Position numbers and translations under genes: made by a program. From Tolypeutes matacus (Eukaryota > Chordata > Mammalia > Cingulata > Chlamyphoridae), in assembly GCA_026826555.1 (NCBI GenBank), contig JAKSZT010054396.1, positions 12,870,107 through 12,934,106 on the forward strand: DNA of 64,000 nucleotides, read 5' to 3'. The stretch's first letter is position 1; each line of letters begins with the position of its first letter. Below, in pieces: positions 36,757-49,193 of this stretch. A model generated the notes under the pieces. That model was not told the DNA's origin, searched no databases, and saw only the letters and a program-made list of their open reading frames with translations.

Positions 36757-37209
36757 TGTGGTAGTTTGAAACTGTATGTACCTCAGAAAATCATGTTCTT
36801 AAAACTAATCCATTTCTGTGGATGTAAACCTATTGTAAGTAAGACCTTTTGTTAAGGTTATTTCAGTTCAGGAATGGCCCAGAGTGTGTCTTAATCCTCA
36901 TACAGGAGTCCTTTATAAGAGAATGAAATTCAGACAGAGAGAGAGAAAGCCACAGAAGCAAGAAGCTGAAAGCAAGGAGACCCAGAAGAGAAGGGAAAGA
37001 CCAGCAGTGCTGCCATGTGCCTTTCCATGTGACAGAGGAATCCAGGACTACTGGCAGCTGGTTTTGGGGACAAAAGGATGGCCTGATGATGCCTTGATTT
37101 GAATATTTTTCTCTCCTAAAAACTGTAAGCTTGTAAGCTAATAAATTCCCATTGTTCAAGCCAATGCATTTCATTATATCTGCTTTGAGCAGCTTAGCAA
37201 ACTAAAACT
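36757..37209 (+). mobile_element. LTR, MaLR/ERVL-like family A, copy 2
   Basis: It starts TGTGGTAGTTTG and ends near CTAAAACT. It interrupts L1 ORF1 sequence, and the L1 'tatctgg' site appears on both sides in mutated form (tatgg at 36752-36756, tctga at 37210-37214), giving a 5-bp duplication. 'tcctttataaga' is TATA-like and 'ctaataaattcc' provides a poly(A) signal. Confidence 0.75.
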
Positions 37210-38019
37210 TCTGACAAGAGTCTCTTTCAAAAATGAGGGAGAAAACTACAGAACACTGTGAAAAAAAATTAAAGACCTAAATAAATGGAACAACATTCCA
37301 TGTTCATGAATTGTTAGACAAAATATTGTTAAAATGTCAAGTCTACCTAAAGTGATTTACAGATTCAATGCATTCCTAATCACATTACAACAGAAATACA
37401 GAAATGGAAGAGTCAATTATTGCATTTACAGGGAATAGTAACGTGCTCCAAATAGCCAAAACCATCTTGAAAAAGAAGAATGAAGTTAGAGGAACACACA
37501 CATCCCAATATTAAAACATATTTACAAAGCTACCAATAATCAGAACAACAGGGCACTGGCACAAGGACAGACATACAGACCAATGGAATTGAACTGAAAG
37601 TTCAGAAATCATATCTATGGCCTATTGATTTAGACAAAGGTACCAAGACCACTCGTAGGGAAAGAATAGTTCCTCAACAAATTGTGCTGGGAAAACTGGA
37701 TATCCATATGGAAAAGAATGAAGGTGGATTCCTACCTCACACAGTACACAAAATTAACTCAAAATGGCTCAAAGACCTAAATATAAGAACCAAACTATAA
37801 AATTCATAGAAGAAAATGTACGAAAGCATCTTCAGGACCTTGTGTTAGGCAACAGTTTCTTAGAATTTACACCAAAAGCATGAGCCACAAAAGAAAAAAT
37901 AGACAAATGTGACTTCTTCAAAATTAAAAACATTTGTGCATCAAATAAATTCACCATAAAAATAAAATGACAACCTACATAATTGGAGAAAATATTTGGA
38001 AACCACATATCTGGTAAAA

Positions 38020-38165
38020 TATATGTATATATATATATATATAAATAACATTTTTGTAAGCAAATACACATATATGCATATATATTTATATATCATTTTG
38101 CAAATGTTTGTATGTATTGTGAGAATTTTGATTTTTACCCATAATAAAAAAAAATATATATATAT
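38020..38165 (+). mobile_element. Short HAL1/L1 3'-end insertion in (TA)n
   Basis: 'caaatgtttgtatgtattgt', 'gagaattttgatttttaccc' and 'aataaaaaaaaa' match the complement of 63785-63835. AT dinucleotide runs lie on both sides. The L1 copy C text is continuous across it ('accacatatctgg' ... 'tatccagaatata'). Confidence 0.65.
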
Positions 38166-39329
38166 CCAGAATATAAAAAGGAATCTGACAACTCAATGAC
38201 AAAAAGATAAACAACCCAATTTAAATAATGGACAAAAGACTTGAATCTTTCCAAAGATGTACAAATGGCCAGGAAGCACATGAAAAGATGTTCAACATCA
38301 TTAGCCATTAGGGAAATGCAAATCATAACCTCAATGATATATCATATCACATACAATAGAATGGCTCCTTTTGAAAAATAGAAAAGAAAAAATGTTGGAG
38401 ATAATTTGGAAAAATAGGAACACTTATTCATCGTTAGTGGGAATATAAAATGGATGCAGCCACTGTGAAAAACAGTTTGGTAGTTCCTCAGAATGTTAAG
38501 TATAGAATTATCATATGACCTATCAATCCCACTTCTTGGTATATACCCAAAAGAATTGAAAGCAGGGACTCAAACAGATTATTTGTACACCAGTGTTCAC
38601 AGAGGTATTATTCACAACAGCCAAAAGATGTAAGCAACCCAAGTGCCCATCAACAGATGAATGGGTAAACAAAGTGTTGTGTGTGTGTATATATATATAT
38701 ATAAAATACAATATTATTCAGCTATAAAAAGGAATGAAGGTATACATGTGACTACATGGATGAACCTTAAAGACATCATGTTGAGTGAAATAAGTCAGAC
38801 ACAAAAAGATAATATTGGTATGAAATAATTAGAATAAGTAAATTCACAGAGTCAGAAACTAGACTATTGTATGCCTGGGGCCAGGAAGGGGTAGGGAATG
38901 GGGAGTTAATGCTTAAGTAGTCCAGAATTTCTGTTTGGGGTGATAGAAAAGTGTTGGTAATGGATTGTGGTGATGGTAGTACCCTCATTGTGAATGTAAT
39001 TAACTCCAATGAACTATATATTAGAATGTAGTTAAAGGGAAAATTTTAGGTTATATATATGTTATTAGAATACCTTTTTTAAAAAACATAAGACTGTACA
39101 ACACAAAGAGTGAATCCAAATGTAAACTATGGACTATAGTTAATCATATAATTATAATATTATTGTTTCATCAATTGTAACAAAGTTTCCACATTAATAC
39201 AAAGTGTTTCTGATACTTTGTAACTGTATGTGTAAGGAAGGCGGTATATGGGAATTCTGTACTGTTTGCATTTTTCTGTAAAAGTACAACTTTTGCAATA
39301 AAATATTTTTTAAAAAAGACAAACAAGTT

Positions 39330-39873
39330 TAAAAAGATGAGCCAAATAAGTATGAGTATACAGAAAGTCAGCAAAACAAAACAAAACAAACAAACAAAAA
39401 TGCAAAACTTAAAAACTATCCAGAAGCCTAACTAAAATATGGACTTAAATCTGAGCTAAATCTCACCTAAGTGAAGAGTGTGCCTTGGGATATTAGTTAT
39501 AGCCAGTACAAAGCCATCATAATTAATACAATTAAACAACCATAATATCATAATTAATAACATTTTTAGCAAGAGCAAAAAGTTTTGTGTTGTTAATAAG
39601 GTAAAAAAAATATTTATTTCACCTTTATTTCACTATTTAAAATTTCTATGTTAGTCTATTTTTATAATGTATTCACTATATTAGTACAGGAATACAAGGT
39701 AAATAATAAATTTAAAAATACACATAGTAGGGGTACATGCTCAAATTCTTTGATGGCTGTGTGGGATAAAAGACCATATCCAACTTCTGTCCCAGTTCTG
39801 AATTTTCATAAAATTATGACTCCGTTCTAACTTCTGGATCAATGTTGTGACTAAACAATGTACTCCTCAGAGA
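39330..39873. other. IQCH intron, AT-rich
   Basis: A short (AAAC)n lies near 39375-39397. Nothing else is recognised. Confidence 0.45.
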
Positions 39874-39886
39874 GTTATGCCATCTT

Positions 39887-40080
39887 TTTTTTTTTTTTTT
39901 TTTTTTTAAAGATTTTATTTATTTATTCATTTATCCCCCCCTTGCTGCTTGTGCTCGCTGGGTCAGCTAACCACGCTGTGCGGGCGGACTTGCCTTCACC
40001 AGGAGGCCCCGGGAACCGAACCCGGGGCCTCCCATATGGTAAACGGGAGCCCTACTGATTGAGCCACAGCCGCTTCCCGC
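39887..40080 (-). mobile_element. DAS-type SINE, young monomer, reverse
   Basis: Poly(T), the complement of the AAATAAATAAAT tail, body and head (complement of 'ccgggttcggttcccgg'). The perfect direct repeat gttatgccatctt sits at 39874-39886 and 40081-40093. Confidence 0.95.
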
Positions 40081-40093
40081 GTTATGCCATCTT

Positions 40094-41788
40094 GTAAGTG
40101 AAAAAACACCTTTGTACTTGGGTAATATAAGGATGTCATCATAAAACATCAGAAGAAAAATGCAATAAATTGGCCAGTCCCTTTCCTTCTAGACATAAGA
40201 ACCTGAAGGAATTCTGGGCTCTGTAAGCTACTTTGTAATAATTTCCCAGCAGGCCATGCCAGACTCAGAAGGCAAGTTTGTACTGGGGGCATCCCTGCAA
40301 GTGCAGGACCAGTTGTGACTATTAACTTGGATGGAGAGAAAATGTTAGTTACAGGCACTAGTCTCTGATTTCCCGGATTATCCTATTTTCCATTTCTATC
40401 CACTGCTGATGCTTCTTTTCCTCCCTGAACCATTCTCTGTGACTCATGCTTTGGCTCCCAGGAACTGCTGCAGGCCTCCTTACTTTGAAGGCCTTGTTTG
40501 GGCTTTTCTCCAGTTTTCTGACCTTGGCCTATCTCATTTCATTCTCAACTTCCATGCCTCTTTAGCACCACACATCCACAGCTATGACTGAGAGATGCTC
40601 CTACCATCTGCTCGCAGGACCTATACAAACTTGGCAGGCTTCCAGTGATTATACTATTGTATTGACTCAGAAAAATATGCTCCAAGAACCACTCCTGGGA
40701 TCTGACTCAGTGCCCCAGTCAATGTCTTCCTTCACTCTTCCAGACTCCTATATAAAGGCGCAAGGCTACTCTTTGGTAAGGGAGAAGAACTATATGAGAA
40801 AAGGTCTCTGCCAGAAAGTTTATTCTCTGTTGCTACCTAATTAGCTCTTTTCAAATTTCATAACCTGCAGACCTACAAGCCAGACTCCCTATTTTTTGTC
40901 AAGATGAGAGGACAAAGAAAAAGCTGGGGATGGGAGACAGGAGAACCTAAGTATTGGGCTCTTTAATTACATGTGGAGACAGACATCTCTTCTGTTTAGT
41001 TTTCCCCCACTCCCTCCATTCTTAGGCTTTCTTACTTGCTGCTTATATGCTTGAATTTTTGACCACTCAGTTTCTCCACCTACCACAGATCTGGTTGCCA
41101 TCTATAAAGCGTCCCCATTTTAACCTGCTTGGCTCTCCTGATTTCTAATTAAGAATCATAGGAGTCAATATAAGTTGGTATGCTACCTCCAATATTTTCT
41201 TCTCCAATAATTCCTTTTATTATTTTCCATACAGAGTCCTTGTTTTAAAAGTATGTATATTAACCTATTTTGCAAGTCATATTTTGTTCCTAAATTTAAA
41301 ACTCAAATATATAAATGCTAAAAACTAGAACATTTAATCAATGTGGGCTAGCATGTTTTATCTCATTGAATTGTTTAATTCAAGTCAAGAGCATATTTTT
41401 AAAATTTCATAGGGTGATGATGATTCTTTAAAGAATTTTGAAATCCTAAAAAAACTTAGAAACACCATCTTCCATTAGTATAACAGAAAAGGTAATGGAT
41501 TTATAACCAGAATATAAAATTTTATTAGAATTCCTGCAGACTCCTTGGCAATGTGACCTGGGGCAATATACTCAAAATAGTTTCTTCTTCTATAAAATGT
41601 GAATAATAACAACACTAACTTCACAGTGTTGTCGTAAGGATTATTTATGAAAACATATATAGGAGCTTTATGAAGAGCAACATTCTATACACATGTACAT
41701 TTTCTTACCTGACTTCTATTCTCGTTGCTTCTGAGATTTTTTCAAGTTTGGTATGTGCCCTGTTTCCCTGGTCTTGTCTCTCATCTCA
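40094..41788. other. IQCH intron, mostly unique, MIR at the right end
   Basis: A MIR (+) lies at about 41520-41660 ('tgtgacctggggcaatata', 'ttcttctataaaatgtg'). The + frames at 40409-40591 and 40584-40844 lack splice sites and recognisable domains. Confidence 0.45.
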
Positions 41789-42448
41789 AAGTGGATTATA
41801 CACCATGACCAAGTGGGATTTATCTCAGAAATGCAAGGGTAGTTCAACATATGAAAATCAATCAGCAAAATACATCACTTAATAGAATAAAGGGAAAAAA
41901 CACATGATCATCTCAATTGAGGCAGAAAAAGGATTTCACAAAATCCAGCACCCTTTCATGACAAAATTCTCAGATTACTAGGAATGTAAGGGTACTTTCT
42001 CAACATGGTAAAGTGCATTTATGAAAAACCCACAACTAGCATCATAATGCTGGAATACAGGAAGCTTTCTCCTTGAGATCAAGAACAAAACAAGGATGCC
42101 CACTTTTACCACTGCTCTCAAATTTGTCCTGGAAGTTCTAGCCAGAGCAGCTAGACAAGAAAAAGAAATAAAAGGCATTCAAATTGGAAAGGAAGAAATA
42201 AAACTACCTCTATTTGCAGATGACATGATGATATATTTAGAAAATCCCAAAGAATCCACAGGAAAGCTATTGGAACTAATATACATATTTGGCAAAGTGG
42301 CAGGGTACAAGATAACACAAAAATCAATTGTGTTTCTATACACGGGTAATGAACAATCTGAAAAGGGAATTAAGAAAACAATTCCATTTACAATAGCATC
42401 TAAAATAATCAAGTAATAAATTTAGCCAATGGAAACTACAAAACATTG

Positions 42449-42519
42449 TAATGAATTTCCATGTGAACCCAGGATGAGCTTCTACAATTGATAAATACAT
42501 GGATGTGTTGAAGGTGATG
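42449..42519 (+). repeat. 71-bp patch copied from the LTR at 43700-43771
   Basis: The patch ('taatgaatttccatgtgaac' ... 'gttgaaggtgatg') differs from LTR bases 43700-43771 by one substitution and one missing G. On both sides L1 sequence is contiguous ('actacaaaacattg' | 'agagaaatcagagacc'). Confidence 0.85.
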
Positions 42520-43365
42520 AGAGAAATCAGAGACCTAAATAAATGGCAAGACACCCCATGTCCATGGAATGGAAAACTTAATATTGTTAAGATTACAATA
42601 CTACCAAAGTGATTTACAGAATCAACACAATGTTTATCAAAATCCCAAGAGCTTTTTTGGAAGAAATGGAAAAGTTGATCTTCAAATTTATATGGAATTT
42701 TAAGGGGCCCTGAATAGCCAAAATAATCTTGAAAAAGAACAAAGTTGGAGGATTTATACTGACCAATTTCAAAACAATACTACAAACATTAATCAAAATA
42801 GTATGGTACTGGCATAAGGATAGACATATAGACCAATGAAGTAGAATTGAGAGTACAGAAATGAACCCACATATCTATGGCCAACAGATCTTCGACAAGA
42901 GTGCCCAGTACATTAATGAGGAAAGAATAGTCTCTTCAAGAAATGTTACTGGGAAAACTGGATATCTACATAGAAAAGAATGAAAATGGACCCCTACCTC
43001 ACACCATATACAAAAATTAACTCAAGATGGGCCAATGACCTAAGTGTAAGAGCTAAAACCAAAAAGTTTCTCTTAGGAGAAAAGATAGGAATAAATCTTC
43101 ACGACCTTACATTTGGCAGTGGATTCTTAGATATGACAAGAAAAATGCAGGCAACAAAAGAAATATTAGACATAAGGGACAAAATTTAAAACTCTTATGC
43201 ATAAGAGGATATTATCAAGAGAGTAAAAAGACAGCTTACAAAGTGGGAGAAAATCATTGCAAGTCATATATCTGATAAGGATTTAATATCCAGATTACAT
43301 AAAGAACTCCTACAGTTCAACAACAAAAAGACAAGTATCCCAATTAAAGAATGGGCAAAGGACTT

Positions 43366-44218
43366 ATAAATAATAAAATTTTGGGTGGTCTTTGTTCCCA
43401 GTTCCTGGGGAGGTAACCTCTACATTCTTGAATTTCCTTTGATAGGAATGTATTGTTATTCCTGGTAGGCTCAGGAGCACATTTGATAGTTCATATGCTA
43501 ATGAAATGACTGGGTGGGACCATCCACACCTGCAGTCTTAGGGTGGGGGGTGGTCACAGCAGAAAGACCAACATATGACTAGGGGGTTGGGGCTTTGAGC
43601 CACGTCATGTCACCTGAACCTCCCCAACCTCTGGAAATGGAGGGAGGCTGGAGATTGAGTCCAACCACATGAGCATTGATTCCATCAATCATGCCTATGT
43701 AATGAATTCCCATGTGAACCCAGGATGAGCTTCTACAATTGATAAATACATGGATGTGTTGGAAGGTGATGCATTCTGGCTCCAGAATGCACAACTTGGC
43801 ATTCTGCATTCAAGGTTCCACAGAACCTTGTATTTGAGTCTTTCCCAGACTTCACCCTATGCATCTCTACTTTTGGCTTCTTATTTGTATCCTTTTACTA
43901 TAAGACAACTATAATCATAAGTACAATGATTTCAATGAGTTCTATAAGTTTTTCTAGGAAATTATTGAACCTGAGGGGGTGGTGGGAACCCTTGAATTTG
44001 TAGCTTGTTGGTCAGAAGTGTGGGCAGCCTGGACCCCTGAAGTCAAGAGTGATGCCTGGAAGGCAATCTTGTAGAGGATTGCCCTTAACCTGTGAAGTCC
44101 AGCCTTACTCTGGGTAGTTATAGAATCAGAATTGAATTGCAAGTGATTTAAGTTACAGCAGTATTAGTAGTTGGTCACAGAAGTGACAGATGTTGTAAAA
44201 GTTTCTGTAGTCTTTATA
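43366..44218 (+). mobile_element. ERV LTR inserted in L1 copy D
   Basis: The L1 site gactt is duplicated at 43361-43365 and 44219-44223. L1 reads 'gggcaaagGACTT' then 'GACTTgaatagacatttc' across the element. Internal LTR features include 'catgcctatgtaatgaatt', 'gaacctgagggggtggtggg' and 'cccttaacctgtgaagtcc', typical of an old mammalian ERV LTR. Termini are eroded. No internal viral genes are present. Confidence 0.75.
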
Positions 44219-45065
44219 GACTTGAATAGACATTTCTCTAAAGAAGATATACAGATGGCCAATAAGCACATGAAAAGATGTTCAACATCATTAATCATTA
44301 GGAAAATGCAAATCAAAACCACTTCAAACACATTGGATGGCTATTAAAAAAACAAAACGTAAAATAACAAGAGTTGGTAAGGATATAGAGAAATTGGAAC
44401 TCTCACACTTAGCTTGTGGGGATGTAAAATGGTGCAGCCTCTGTGGAAAATAGTTTGGAGGTACCTCAAAAAGTTAAGCAGAATTACTATATGATTCAGC
44501 AATTACACTCCTAAGTATATTACCCCTAAAGAATTAAAAGCAAGGTCTCAAACAGGTACTTGTTTGCCAATGTTCATAGCAGCATTATTCACAATAGCCA
44601 AAAAGTAGAAAGCATCCAAGTGTATACTGACAGATGAATGAATGAATAAAATGTTGTATATACATACAGTGGAATATTATTCATCTATAAAAAAGAATAA
44701 AATTCTGATACATGATACAACATGGATGAACCTTGAAAACATTACACCAAGTGAAAGAAGTCAGACACAAAAGGACAAATATTGTGTGATTCCACTTACA
44801 TGCGATATCTAGAATAAGCAAATTCATATACAGGAAAGTAGATTAGAGGTTACCAGAGGCTGGGGGAAGGGGAATGAGGAGCTATTGCTTAATGAGTACA
44901 GAGTTCCTATTGGGGATGATGAAAATGTTCTGGAAATAAATAATGGTGAAGGTTATACAACATTGTAAATGTACTTAATGCCACTGAACCATACACTTAA
45001 AAATGGCTAAAATGTTAAATTTTACATTATGTATATTTTACCACAATAAAAAAAGGGAAAAAACC

Positions 45066-47091
45066 TAATGTAATAAAACCCTGTATCTCTTGCTCTGTCT
45101 CCCCAAAACCCAATCCCATCTCTACTAGAAAGTTCCAAGTAAACTCAAACTCAAAGTCAAAAACAAAATTAGCTCTTCTCTCCTCAAGCTGACTTCTCCT
45201 CTAAGTTACTTTAGACCAATGGTTCCTCTACCTTCTCAGCGGCCAGGCTCAAAATCTTGTGGCTATTCTTAAGTTTCACTCATTCTATTTATACCCAATT
45301 TCATGTTCATTGAGGGTCTTTCCAAATATCTCAAATTTATCTTTTCCTTTTACTCCCTCTGCCATAAACTTTGTCCAAGTCTATGTACCTCAGGCGAGAC
45401 TTTGAGTTGCAAGGCAAGGTTCATGTCTAAATTCCCCTGTATCTAGCACAGTGCTCAGTAAATAGAATCTGTTCAACAAATATTTGTTGAATAAATGATA
45501 AATAAATGAGTAAATGAATGCTTGGATAATTACAGAAATTATCCACTGGTTTCTTCCCTTTAGACTATACTCTTTCCAATGTACACTATACAGTGTTTCC
45601 AGATTAATCTTTATAAAATTTCAATCTCATCATGTTGCAACTTGACACAAAAACCTTCAATGGCTTTGAAGATAATTTAAACTGTACTATCTAGAATAAA
45701 CTCTAGCCCAATATACACCAACTTAAACTATTCCATTTTTTTCCAATTTCTCTCTTCCAGGCACAATGGTCTTTCCTTCACAGTTGGAAAAAAAACCTGC
45801 CTTGTTTATTTCCTGTGTGATTCTTCATTCATGCTATTTTTTTTTTTCCTTCTTGGAAAGCTCTTCTTTTCTTTTCTGCATGCCTGAGCCCAAGTGCTAC
45901 TTTTCCCTTTATGCCTTTCCAGACTACAGTAGCCCTTATGAATCTCTCAATGTTATGATTCCCTATCATGTTTTAATCATGTGCCATCATGCAATGTAAT
46001 TTGGCTCATTTGATGCATAGAGTTTGTCTCTCTGTCTAGACTCTAAGACCCTTGAGCAAGGGACCTTTTTTGAATTCTATAGCACACTAGCCATGGTGCT
46101 AGCACATAGTACAAAATGATTTAATACATTCTGATTTGAATTAAATATGAGCTGAAAAGATCTAATTCAGGATGCCAAAGTAGGGAACAAAGTGGAAGGG
46201 AAGAGTATGAGTTTTAGATTAGCCATACTCCCAGAATTTGATAGAGCTCTGGAGAGTCAGTGTGCTGACACCAAAAATAAATAATGATGACAAATATTAT
46301 CCCTGTATCAAAATATCCATGACATGGACATACCAGACCTTCCTGTTTCTCCAGGTTTCCAGCTCAAGATCAGCACTCTGGAATGAATTTTTCCCCATTT
46401 CCCCAAGGAAAACATATCATCTGATCACATGCCAATAATGTGCCAGGAAGATGGAGGTTAGTTATTTATAATTCTCCCCATTTTTCTAAGAGAGACAAGA
46501 GTATTAAGTCACACATAACACATTCCTATCTTTTGGGCCTCAAATACAGGCACAAGTTTAATCCATTGATTTTGGCTAATTATTCTAATATGCACAAAGA
46601 GGATTACAATTAGTGAAGAGAACACTGGGAGTTGAGGGATCTGGATTCTAGTGTTGGCTCTATTCACCAACTTTAAGATTTTGGTCAAGTTCTTTAAGCT
46701 CTATGACCTCATTTTACACATTTATAAAATACAATGGGGGATAATACTTAACAAATCTATGAGATGGTTACTTTAAGGATCAAATGAGGTAATATAGATA
46801 AATCTGCTTCATATACCACACATGGAAAAGATAAAGTATTATCATCAAGAGCAAACATTTATTGAGGCCCTAATATGTGCAAAACACTTTGGTAAACTGA
46901 GATTACCTAGAAGTATGCCCATCTAGGACAGTGAAAAAGTAATCACCAATATAAGGCAGTAAATGCTGTATGCCAAATAAATTTTATAGATATTGAACGC
47001 TATGAAATTCAGAAATAGCTTAAGAAGGTAAGGGAAAGCCTGATAATCAAGAAAATAGACCCAAGCTGGACCATGAAGATAAGCAGAAGGC
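45066..47091. other. IQCH intron with L2 and MIR relics
   Basis: An L2 3' segment (+) lies at about 45620-45990 ('accttcaatggctttgaag', 'gagcccaagtgctac'). A MIR (+) lies at about 46605-46870. Pieces around 45430-45520 resemble MIR 3' ends ('gctcagtaaatagaatc'). No exon is seen. Confidence 0.5.
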
Positions 47092-47604
47092 TGCTGTGGT
47101 AGGCAGTCTCCAGGACAGCTCCCAATAAGTCCCACCCCCTCGTATTCAAGCCCTTCTCTAGTGCCTTCCCCTTGAATGTGAGCTGGACCTAGTGACTCAC
47201 TTCTAATGAACAGAATAGATAGAATATCACTTCTGAGATTAAAAAGATTGGTTTCCATCAGGGGAGCTCTCTTTTACTCTCTGGCTCTCTCAGATCACCA
47301 GCTGCCATAATGTGAAGAAGATACTCAGGCAGCCTAAGAGAGACTCTCAAAGCCTGCCAATAAAAATGAGAGTGGTCTTGGAAGCAGATCGCTATCCTCT
47401 CTCTTGCCCAACTTGAACCTTCAGATGAGATCATCCCTACTAACACTTAGGTTTCAACCTTGTGAGAGACCCTGAGTCAGAGGCATTTATATAAGCTGTG
47501 TCCAGATTCCTGGCCCACAGAAACTATGAAGTATTAAGTATCTATTGTTTTAAGTTAATAAGTTTTGGGTACTTTGTTATGCAGCAATAGATAACTAATA
47601 CAAG
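47092..47604 (+). mobile_element. MLT-type (ERVL-MaLR) LTR
   Basis: 'gtgagagaccctgagtcaga', 'agattcctggcccacagaaa', 'gttttaagttaataagtttt' and 'gcagcaatagataactaata' match the 3' half of ancient mammalian MLT LTRs. Confidence 0.75.
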
Positions 47605-47666
47605 TGTCATCTAGGCAGTAGGAATGGAACTGTTGAAGCAGGCTAGCTAGGGAATCAATAGATGGA

Positions 47667-48229
47667 TGTGGAACCTGGCAGAAAAATCGCCACTTAACAC
47701 GTGGACATCGGTACCCCTAAGATGGCTGCTGGAGGACCCCTGTGAAATTCCCCCATTTGGAATGAGATTTCCTCCAGAAGCCAGGAGAAGCCCCAGATAT
47801 TCTTTTTATCATTGGGCCCTCCTGGGAGATTGATGGGTGGGGTAATCAATCAAAACAGCAAACAGCTGAGACTCCTCCCCTGTCATTAGCAAAGGGGCGG
47901 AATAATTAATGATTCAAAAAGCAAGTGCAAAGGCCAAACTGGCCCTGCTCTTGCCTTTTGACCCATGCTCTCGCCTCCCCCCCACCCCCGGCCATGATGA
48001 ACATGCAAGTAGACCTAGGGATTTATAATCTATAATGGGGAATTGTAGTCTGTAAATTGGCCCTCTTTATCACTCTTCAGTCCCTTTCTCTCCACCTGGG
48101 ATGCACGATCTGTTATTTTATCTCATTTCTCTTTTCACCATTCCTTAATAAATTACTGGCCTAACCTGGCTTGCTCCCAAAATTAATTTCTCGTACCTTA
48201 GCAAAGAACCTCGAGAAAATCTGGCTACA
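47667..48229 (+). mobile_element. ERV1-like LTR
   Basis: It begins TGTGGAACCTGG and ends near CTGGCTACA. A C-rich U3 segment precedes 'ggatttataatctataatgg'. An AATAAA signal lies at 48147-48152, followed by 'gcaaagaacctcgag'. Target duplication not resolved, so the class is inferred. Confidence 0.55.
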
Positions 48230-49098
48230 CTCTGATGAACAGAGTAGCCTGAGATGGCAGAGTTTTGTTTGCAAAAAGTCCAGGTAGAAGTGGGAAAACC
48301 AAGAAAGGATTACCGATACTAAGGCACAATGGATGCCTCTGGCACTGTCTTCGGATGGGGTTATGAGAGGCGGGTATAATAATATGCATAAGGCTCTGCT
48401 TCCCTATACTGAGTACTGGGACTTGGCTGAGTCTTTAGCTTTCCATGATTACTTATGGATTATTTCTGAAACATGACCTCAGTGCCTGATATTTTTCACT
48501 TATGCTGGGTATATACACATATAACACGAATAAGGGTCACAAGATTTTTAAGCTTAATACATAAACTTAACTTACATTCACTCAAATGAAGGAAGCCCAT
48601 AAGTAAGAAGGTCCAAAGTGAGGTAAGAGGTCACTTCATTTTAACTCATCTAATTTTAATAAATAATCTTTTAGCACATATTATATGAATAATATTTCAA
48701 GCAAATTTTATTATTTTTATTTTATGTTTTGTTTACCCTAGATACCAAAATCATCTTTACAACAAAGCACATATGAAATTCCAAAAACTAGAAATGAAGT
48801 AGTATAAACTGATTTGCTTTAAAATATTCCCTTTAGGAGCTGAATTTTGAATACTTTTAACTTTAAAAAAGTAACATCAAACTTAGGATCCTGAAATAAT
48901 TGTCATATATTAGAACTCACTAGAATAAACTTCATTAAAGTCCAAATAATGCCATTTAACTTTTTTTTCAAGACTTCCACTGAAATTAGTAGAAGGGATG
49001 TGAACAAAGTAAAGAAAATTTTGCCCTTACAGTCATTTTACCTGAGTGAGAAAAGTTATTTTTTATAGTTTGGGCTCAAAAACAGGTATTTTGCTTAC
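48230..49098. other. IQCH intron 3, unique
   Basis: No repeat recognised. It adjoins the exon 3 donor at its right edge. Confidence 0.5.
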
Positions 49099-49193
49099 CA
49101 TTTGGAAGCTGGAGGAGGAAATAAGTTCTCATCATTAACAGGAGTCGTTAACACATGTTGGTTTACAACACTTAAATACTTTTCGATGTGAAT
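49099..49193 (-). CDS. IQCH: IQCH exon 3 (coding, 95 nt)
   Basis: On the - strand the acceptor (cttttctgtaacag) ends at 49194 and the donor gtaagc starts at 49098. It translates as [20 protein letters not shown] and on to PPPASK plus TG, leaving phase 2. The split TG|G codon is completed by exon 4. The peptide fits the IQCH N-terminal helical region as I recall it (HIEKYL.VVNQ). Entry phase 0 agrees with exon 2. Confidence 0.92.

Larger units (their letters stand above)
36355..39325 (+). mobile_element. LINE-1 copy C, internally deleted, with nested LTR
   Basis: ORF1 sequence (36360-36756) is interrupted by an LTR (36757-37209) and resumes for a few tens of bases ('caagagtctctttcaaaaatgagg'). 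At about 37240 it jumps to the ORF2 3' region ('aacaacattccatgttcatg'), losing the whole endonuclease and most of the reverse transcriptase. A ~150-bp AT-rich insertion at 38020-38165 splits the C-terminal region. The 3' UTR ends at 'gcaataaaatattttttaaaaa'. Confidence 0.75.
41789..45065 (+). mobile_element. LINE-1 copy D, 5'-truncated, LTR-interrupted
   Basis: It starts in the reverse transcriptase region ('caccatgaccaagtggga'). 42096-42416 is open and carries [20 protein letters not shown] and the catalytic [12 protein letters not shown]. It has a 71-bp foreign patch at 42449-42519, is split by an LTR at 43366-44218, and ends in the 3' UTR near 45055 ('accacaataaaaaaa'). Confidence 0.85.
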
